Below the pieces are notes generated by a model. The model made no database searches, was not told where the DNA came from, and saw only the letters and a program-made list of their open reading frames with translations. From Verrucomicrobiales bacterium (lineage in GTDB: Bacteria; Verrucomicrobiota; Verrucomicrobiia; Verrucomicrobiales; Verrucomicrobiaceae): a stretch of DNA of 11,074 nt. Position numbers and translations under genes: made by a program. The stretch spans positions 1-11,074 of the forward strand of contig DMMK01000728.1 in the NCBI GenBank assembly GCA_003453085.1, in the 5' to 3' direction. Shown here piece by piece: positions 7,473 through 11,074 of the stretch (position 1 is the first letter of the stretch; each line of letters begins with the position of its first letter).

Positions 7473-8411
7473 TCAGTGCATCTCGACCGCGCAACTGCCG
7501 AGGCCGCCGCGGAAGTAGTTGAACTGCACGTTCTGGTGATCCGCCAGCAGGGACATCGGCACTGAGGAGTCGGCCAGCCGCTTGGAGATCATCAGCGCGG
7601 TGAGGCGTTGCCCCAGAGGATTGTCATGCATGCCGGCCTGCCAGATGCTCACCTTCTCCGCCATCCAGGTTTCCTTGGGGCCCACCGTGATGGCCATCTG
7701 CGGCACCATGGTGATATTGCCACCACCGGAGGTGCGGGCGTTTTGGGACAGGGTCACCGGATGGAGATCCACAATGCGGGTGCCCAGCTTGCGGTATTCA
7801 GCGGGCGGTGGTGGCTCGTTCTTCCACTTGCCCGTACGCTTCAGCGGGTCGTTGAAGGCCCAGTGCTTAATGTCGCCCTGGCCGCCCTGCATGACGATGC
7901 AGCGCACGCCGGAGTGCCAGCTTTTCACATAGTCGGTCACATCCGCCTTTGGGAAATGCATGTGCGCATCAGGCATGACCAGCTTTTTCTGGATGCGGTC
8001 AAAGCACAGCTCCCGGTCCGCCTTTTCAAAGGACAGCGGGTGCTCCATGGAGACCTCCTTCTTGGTTTCAGGATCATACCACTCGTCCATGCCCCAGAAG
8101 TGGCCGTCCTTGATGGAAATGCCCAGGTCATTGACGAGGCGCGCCACCAGGGGAAGCTGCTCCGTAGGACCGATGGGGCCGCAAATGCCAGCCGGATTGT
8201 CCGCTGAGGCCTGCTTCCAGGCATGAATGTACTCCAGGGCCTGGGCCAGATAAAAATCCTCCAGGGTGTCATACATGACCACCTTGAACCCAGGGCGGGA
8301 AAGCTGGCGCAGATCACGCTCCGTGAGGCGGGCCGCGTCGTTGATCAGGTCATGGTCGAGCGTGGTGTAGTCCCACCAGTCTGGGGCGATGTGGCTGAGT
8401 TTGCGGGGCAT
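7473..8411 (-). CDS. NagB-like protein (glucosamine-6-phosphate deaminase/isomerase family), divergent
   Basis: NagB converts glucosamine 6-phosphate to fructose 6-phosphate and ammonia; its relatives act on other sugar phosphates. This 312-residue protein (NagB itself is about 266) shows the family landmarks in order. A phosphate-binding-type [12 protein letters not shown] (78-89) comes first. Next is [11 protein letters not shown] (105-115), matching the LDEY site with Asp109. [12 protein letters not shown] (178-189) then matches the catalytic GxDGHIAFNEP loop, with His183 and Asp188. Last comes [16 protein letters not shown] (232-247), matching the allosteric/active-site segment. Two differences stand out. 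The aspartate two residues before the catalytic histidine is replaced by Ile181 (Asp180 is one place off), and the usual Glu is Asp188. It may therefore be a sugar-phosphate isomerase/deaminase with another substrate. ATG 8411 is the start, without a clear Shine-Dalgarno site. The gene is monocistronic, with its own terminator. Confidence 0.8.
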   Translation of the reverse strand: MPRKLSHIAPDWWDYTTLDHDLINDAARLTERDLRQLSRPGFKVVMYDTLEDFYLAQALEYIHAWKQASADNPAGICGPIGPTEQLPLVARLVNDLGISIKDGHFWGMDEWYDPETKKEVSMEHPLSFEKADRELCFDRIQKKLVMPDAHMHFPKADVTDYVKSWHSGVRCIVMQGGQGDIKHWAFNDPLKRTGKWKNEPPPPAEYRKLGTRIVDLHPVTLSQNARTSGGGNITMVPQMAITVGPKETWMAEKVSIWQAGMHDNPLGQRLTALMISKRLADSSVPMSLLADHQNVQFNYFRGGLGSCAVEMH

Positions 8412-8513
8412 AGGGTCAGGTCAGGATGAGGGGTTGCGGAAAGACAAACGCGGACAGAAAGGAGAGTTTGTCGGCTAACCGCCGCTTTGCCAAGACAGAA
8501 AAGTCTCCCATTC

Positions 8514-8542
8514 CTGTCCAAGGGCTGTGTTATTGTGATAAT
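8514..8542 (+). promoter_or_regulatory. Possible promoter for the downstream helical protein
   Basis: In the divergent gap between the NagB-like gene and the plus-strand gene at 8610, GATAAT (8537-8542) is preceded by TGT, giving an extended -10 look. CTGTCC (8514-8519) lies 17 bases upstream and matches the -35 consensus at only three of six positions. Position and direction fit the gene at 8610 with a leader of about 60 bases. The match is weak. Confidence 0.25.
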
Positions 8543-8609
8543 GACCGTCCAAAAGGCTCCCTAGGCCTGCCCACAAGCGCACCCATGGCCGCAAAAACGA
8601 TGCCTGCGT

Positions 8610-9074
8610 GTGAATCTTGAAAACCTGACTCTTTACCTCAGAGACCATCTGGCGGGCTCCGTCGCCGCCTTGCAGCTTCTCGATCACCTCATCACCACCT
8701 ATGGTGCCCGCCCGGAAGCCGAGCAAATTCTGACGCTGAAGGCCGAAGTGGAGGCCGACCAGCAGCAACTCAAAAATTTGTTAGACCGCCTGGGCCAGTC
8801 CGAAGGCACCCTCAAAAAAGCCGGGGCCTGGATGGCTGAAAAGGCGCTTCAGGCCAAAGTGAATTCCGGCGATGATGAGTTGGGACTTTTGGAAGCCCTG
8901 GAGGTGCTGATCCTGGGCATTGAGGGCAAGCTGCGGCTGTGGCGCTCCCTGGAATGCCTGGATACGGGACTGGAACTCCCCTCCCTGCAGCTCGCTGCCA
9001 CCAGCCAGATCCACCGGGTGGAAACCCTGCGCATGGAGGCCGCCAAAAGGGCTTTTTTACCCAGTCGTCCATAA
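8610..9074 (+). CDS. Helical cytoplasmic protein of unknown function
   Basis: This is a 154-residue protein starting at GTG 8610; no ATG lies nearby in frame and the sequence reads as a folded protein from its first residues (NLENLTLYLRDHLAGSVAAL). It is predicted to be almost entirely helical. One helix spans about residues 5-30, a second charged heptad-like helix spans about 35-62 (LTLKAEVEADQQQLKNLLDR), and others lie at about 66-84, 89-115 and 124-148. There is no signal peptide or membrane segment. The four-to-five-helix layout recalls ferritin-like bundles, but I see no clear metal-ligand ExxH pair. I therefore do not assign that function. It is followed 120 bases later by trmL in the same direction; the gap is long enough that cotranscription is uncertain. 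Confidence 0.75.
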   Translation: MNLENLTLYLRDHLAGSVAALQLLDHLITTYGARPEAEQILTLKAEVEADQQQLKNLLDRLGQSEGTLKKAGAWMAEKALQAKVNSGDDELGLLEALEVLILGIEGKLRLWRSLECLDTGLELPSLQLAATSQIHRVETLRMEAAKRAFLPSRP

Positions 9075-9194
9075 AAGCGGTCAGCCAGAAAACACCCTTT
9101 TAGTTAGGCCAATGAAGGCATGTGAAAAGCATGCAGCCCGAGGTCGCTCCTTGCATTGTGGCGGAGACTGGATTCCGATGCCTGGCTCCCGCCC

Positions 9195-9653
9195 ATGCTG
9201 CACATCGTCCTTTACCAACCTGAGATCCCCCACAACACCGGAGCTGCAGGCCGCCTGTGCCTGGCCACCGGCGCACGGCTGCACCTCATCAAGCCGCTGG
9301 GATTCAGCCTGGAAGACAAGTACCTGAAACGCAGCGGGCTGGACTACTGGGCCGAGGTGGATGTGCAGGTCTGGGATTCCTGGGAGGAAATGCGGGCCGC
9401 CGCCTCGGCAGAAGCCGAGTTTTTCTACGTGGAGGTCCAGGGCACAAAGCTGCACTGGGAAGCCGACTTTACCCATAGCGAAGACCTTTACCTCGTCTTC
9501 GGCCCAGAGACACGTGGCGTGCCGGAAACGCTGATGCAGACCAGCCCGGACCACGTTTTGCGCATTCCCATGCTGGGCACGCGCAGCCTGAATCTCGCCA
9601 CGGCGGTAGCCATCACCCTCTATGAAGCCGTCCGGCAGCGGGGCGGACTGTGA
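9195..9653 (+). CDS. trmL: tRNA (cytidine(34)-2'-O)-methyltransferase TrmL
   Basis: TrmL uses S-adenosylmethionine to methylate the 2'-OH of the wobble nucleotide (C34 or cmnm5U34) in leucine tRNAs. The 152-residue product matches the family along its length (E. coli TrmL is about 157). The start MLHIVLYQPEIPHNTGAAGR contains the N-terminal motif with the catalytic Arg20. HLIKPLGFSLEDKYLKRSGLDYW (about 30-52) is the second landmark. The SAM-binding trefoil knot of the SPOUT fold is formed by LVFGPETRGVP (about 99-109), then RIPMLGTRSLNLATAVAITLYEA (about 123-145). ATG 9195 is chosen because the family begins exactly there; an upstream TTG at 9156 would add 13 unrelated residues. No clear Shine-Dalgarno site is visible. 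It converges with the CDGSH gene with only 12 bases between stops. Confidence 0.95.
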   Translation: MLHIVLYQPEIPHNTGAAGRLCLATGARLHLIKPLGFSLEDKYLKRSGLDYWAEVDVQVWDSWEEMRAAASAEAEFFYVEVQGTKLHWEADFTHSEDLYLVFGPETRGVPETLMQTSPDHVLRIPMLGTRSLNLATAVAITLYEAVRQRGGL

Positions 9654-9665
9654 GGAGCGCCAAAA

Positions 9666-9905
9666 TCAGCCTTTCAGGGCAGCATGGCTGCCATCGCAAA
9701 AGGGCGGCGTACGGGTCTGCTTGCAATTGCACAGGCGCACGGTGCTGCGTTCAGTCAGAATGAATTTTTTCGAGCGCAATCCAGTGCCCGTGTGCTCACC
9801 ATCGCACATGGGCTGGTGCCCACTCAGTCCGCACGAACACCAAAAATACTCCCCCGCCTCCAGATCGAGGATGGCAGGTTGGGTATCGTAGATTTTAGGC
9901 AGCAT
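9666..9905 (-). CDS. Dual CDGSH iron-sulfur domain protein
   Basis: This is a 79-residue protein with two complete CDGSH motifs, each expected to hold one [2Fe-2S] cluster through three Cys and one His. The first is CSCGLSGHQPMCDGEH (Cys23, Cys25, Cys34, His38). The second is CNCKQTRTPPFCDGSH (Cys59, Cys61, Cys70, His74). The first motif has Glu where Ser/Thr/Ala is usual in CDGSH. There is no membrane anchor, unlike animal mitoNEET, so it is probably a soluble cytoplasmic redox or cluster-transfer protein. Bacterial members have no firm pathway. It begins 31 bases after the pyrD stop on the same strand, so it is likely cotranscribed with pyrD. No Shine-Dalgarno site precedes the ATG; instead the upstream sequence forms a small hairpin. 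Confidence 0.92.
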   Translation of the reverse strand: MLPKIYDTQPAILDLEAGEYFWCSCGLSGHQPMCDGEHTGTGLRSKKFILTERSTVRLCNCKQTRTPPFCDGSHAALKG

Positions 9906-9910
9906 GGAGG

Positions 9911-9931
9911 TCTGGGGAAAGACTTCCCAGA
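9911..9931 (-). repeat. Small inverted repeat between pyrD and the CDGSH gene
   Basis: TCTGGG (9911-9916) and CCCAGA (9926-9931) are perfect inverted arms, extended by two more pairs after a single bulged G. The hairpin lies in the 31-base gap, just before the start of the CDGSH gene. No T run follows, so it does not look like a terminator. It could influence translation or processing of the second gene. Confidence 0.35.
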
Positions 9932-9936
9932 AGGCG

Positions 9937-10977
9937 TTACTTCAGCCCCTGCCCCACCTTTTGCAACACATCCTGTACCAGGCCGGGACCACGATAAACC
10001 AGACCGCTGTAAACCTGCACCAGTTGAGCCCCGGCCTGCAGCTTGTCCGCCGCCTGCTGGCCGCTGAGAATGCCCCCCACCCCGATGATGGGGGTACCTG
10101 GATTCAGCAGACTGCGAAAGGCACGGATCACCTCCGTGGATCGCTGGGTCACGGGAGCCCCGCTGAGGCCTCCCGCCTCGTTTTCCAAAGCGTGACCTGC
10201 CACGGCAGCGCGGTTGATCGTCGTATTCGTGGCGATGACGCCATCCACGGCCAGTTCATTGAACACGCGGGCCAGCGCCTCAATCTGGGCTTCCTCAAGA
10301 TCCGGGGCGATCTTCACCAGCACCGGTTTCGTTTTTCCATGCTCAGCAGCCAGGCGGGCCTGCTCCGTCTTCAGGGCTCCCAGCAGGGCGCGGATCGAGT
10401 CTTCGGCCTGCAGATCGCGCAGCCCCTTGGTATTCGGGCTGGAGATGTTGACCGCGATGTAGTCGGCCACCGGGTAGGCCGCCTTCAGCCCCAGCAGGTA
10501 GTCGTTCACCGCTCCGTCATTCGGCGTATCAAAATTCTTGCCGATGTTCACGCCCACCACCGCTGAGGTGCGGCGGTTTTTCAGGCGTTTCACGGCGGAG
10601 TGAATGCCAGGGTTGTTGAAGCCCATGCGGTTGATCAGCGCCTCATGCTCCGGCAGGCGAAAAAGGCGCGGCTTCGGGTTGCCTGGCTGCGGGCGCGGCG
10701 TCAGCGTGCCCACCTCCACAAAACCAAACCCGACCGCCGCCCAGGCCTCCACGGCCGAGGCGGACTTGTCCATCCCCGCCGCCAGACCCAGGACGTTGGG
10801 AAAGCGCAGCCCCAGGCACTCCACCGGCGTCACCGGCACCTTCTCCTGCCCCACCGTCAGCAGCCCCAGGCTGTGGGAGATGCGCATCATCCGCGTCGTC
10901 CACTCATGCGCGCGCTCCGCATCCATGCGGAACAGCCAGGGTTTCAGAATCGGGTAGAGATTGGCAATGAGGGACAT
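9937..10977 (-). CDS. pyrD: Dihydroorotate dehydrogenase (quinone), class 2
   Basis: PyrD oxidises dihydroorotate to orotate in pyrimidine synthesis and, in class 2, passes electrons through FMN to membrane quinones. The 346-residue product (E. coli 336) has the class-2 N-terminal helical lid that binds the membrane (YPILKPWLFRMDAERAHEWT, 8-27). Then come LGLAAGMDKSA (63-73), FGFVEVGTLTPRPQPGNPKPR (84-104) and INRMGFNNPG (115-124). NISSPNTKGLR (177-187) has the class-2 catalytic base Ser180. KPVLVKIAPD (217-226), ATNTTINR (249-256), IIGVGGILSG (297-306) and VYSGLVYRGP (322-331) complete the FMN site. ATG 10977 is chosen because AGGA lies 7 bases upstream (10988-10985) and the family starts there; the frame is open 25 codons further. 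It is probably the first gene of a pair with the CDGSH gene. Confidence 0.96.
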   Translation of the reverse strand: MSLIANLYPILKPWLFRMDAERAHEWTTRMMRISHSLGLLTVGQEKVPVTPVECLGLRFPNVLGLAAGMDKSASAVEAWAAVGFGFVEVGTLTPRPQPGNPKPRLFRLPEHEALINRMGFNNPGIHSAVKRLKNRRTSAVVGVNIGKNFDTPNDGAVNDYLLGLKAAYPVADYIAVNISSPNTKGLRDLQAEDSIRALLGALKTEQARLAAEHGKTKPVLVKIAPDLEEAQIEALARVFNELAVDGVIATNTTINRAAVAGHALENEAGGLSGAPVTQRSTEVIRAFRSLLNPGTPIIGVGGILSGQQAADKLQAGAQLVQVYSGLVYRGPGLVQDVLQKVGQGLK

Positions 10978-11074
10978 GCTTCTTTCCTGCCCGTGAAGGC
11001 TCTGAGTGTCAAGACTGTGCAACCCCCCTCTTGCAATCTGGTCCGGTCGCACTGAAAACTAGGGGTTCCCTGAC

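Noticed and set aside
7608..8207. Plus-strand ORF of 199 residues opposite the NagB-like gene
   Set aside because: The minus strand shows family motifs along its whole length, a good terminator and a sensible start; this is its antisense shadow.
11007..11012. Perfect minus-strand TTGACA upstream of pyrD
   Set aside because: A -10 box at normal spacing would fall on the ribosome site and has no match there, so it is probably chance.
11018..11035. Inverted repeat TGCAA/TTGCA upstream of pyrD as an operator
   Set aside because: Arms of only five bases around a C-rich loop are too short to support a regulatory call.
10978..11052. Longer pyrD start 25 codons upstream
   Set aside because: The added residues do not match class-2 PyrD, whereas ATG 10977 has a well-placed AGGA and the family N-terminus.

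Overview
The window looks like chromosomal DNA from a fairly GC-rich Gram-negative bacterium. Hand counts of sampled 60-base lines give about 67% GC in ordinary genes. A member of Verrucomicrobiota or a related PVC lineage is my best guess. The reasons are the full-length DsbD, the long secreted thrombospondin type 3 (TSP3) repeat protein, the quinone-dependent PyrD and the scarcity of clear Shine-Dalgarno sites. This assignment is inference; there is no rRNA or other marker gene here.

Layout, left to right. 1-585 (+): the C-terminal end of an FtsX/MacB-type ABC transporter permease. 634-867 (-): a small two-helix membrane protein. 1006-2838 (+): a complete DsbD-type protein-disulfide reductase with all three modules and all six expected redox cysteines. 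2944-6230 (+): a large exported protein with about 15 aspartate-rich TSP3-like calcium-binding motifs, a conserved-looking beta-rich segment and a C-terminal papain-like (CHAP or NlpC/P60-like) domain. Its reading frame is broken once, near a run of five C at 5271-5275. 6262-6828 (+): a small exported protein directly downstream. 6911-7394 (+): a decayed or frameshifted small exported ORF. 7473-8411 (-): a divergent NagB-like (glucosamine-6-phosphate deaminase/isomerase family) protein followed by a good intrinsic terminator. 8610-9074 (+): a helical protein of unknown function. 9195-9653 (+): TrmL-type tRNA 2'-O-methyltransferase. 9666-9905 (-): a dual CDGSH iron-sulfur protein, in the same direction as and just downstream of pyrD (9937-10977, -).

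The flanks are ordinary housekeeping genes. The most interesting part is 2944-7394. There a secreted calcium-repeat stalk carries a predicted cysteine peptidase/amidase domain, and the next gene encodes a small protein with its own signal peptide. GC falls to roughly 38-47% in sampled lines between about 5400 and 7260. This arrangement resembles a polymorphic toxin with an exchangeable C-terminal effector and an exported immunity protein. Its function is inferred from architecture only, and the reading-frame breaks raise the question of whether the locus is still active.
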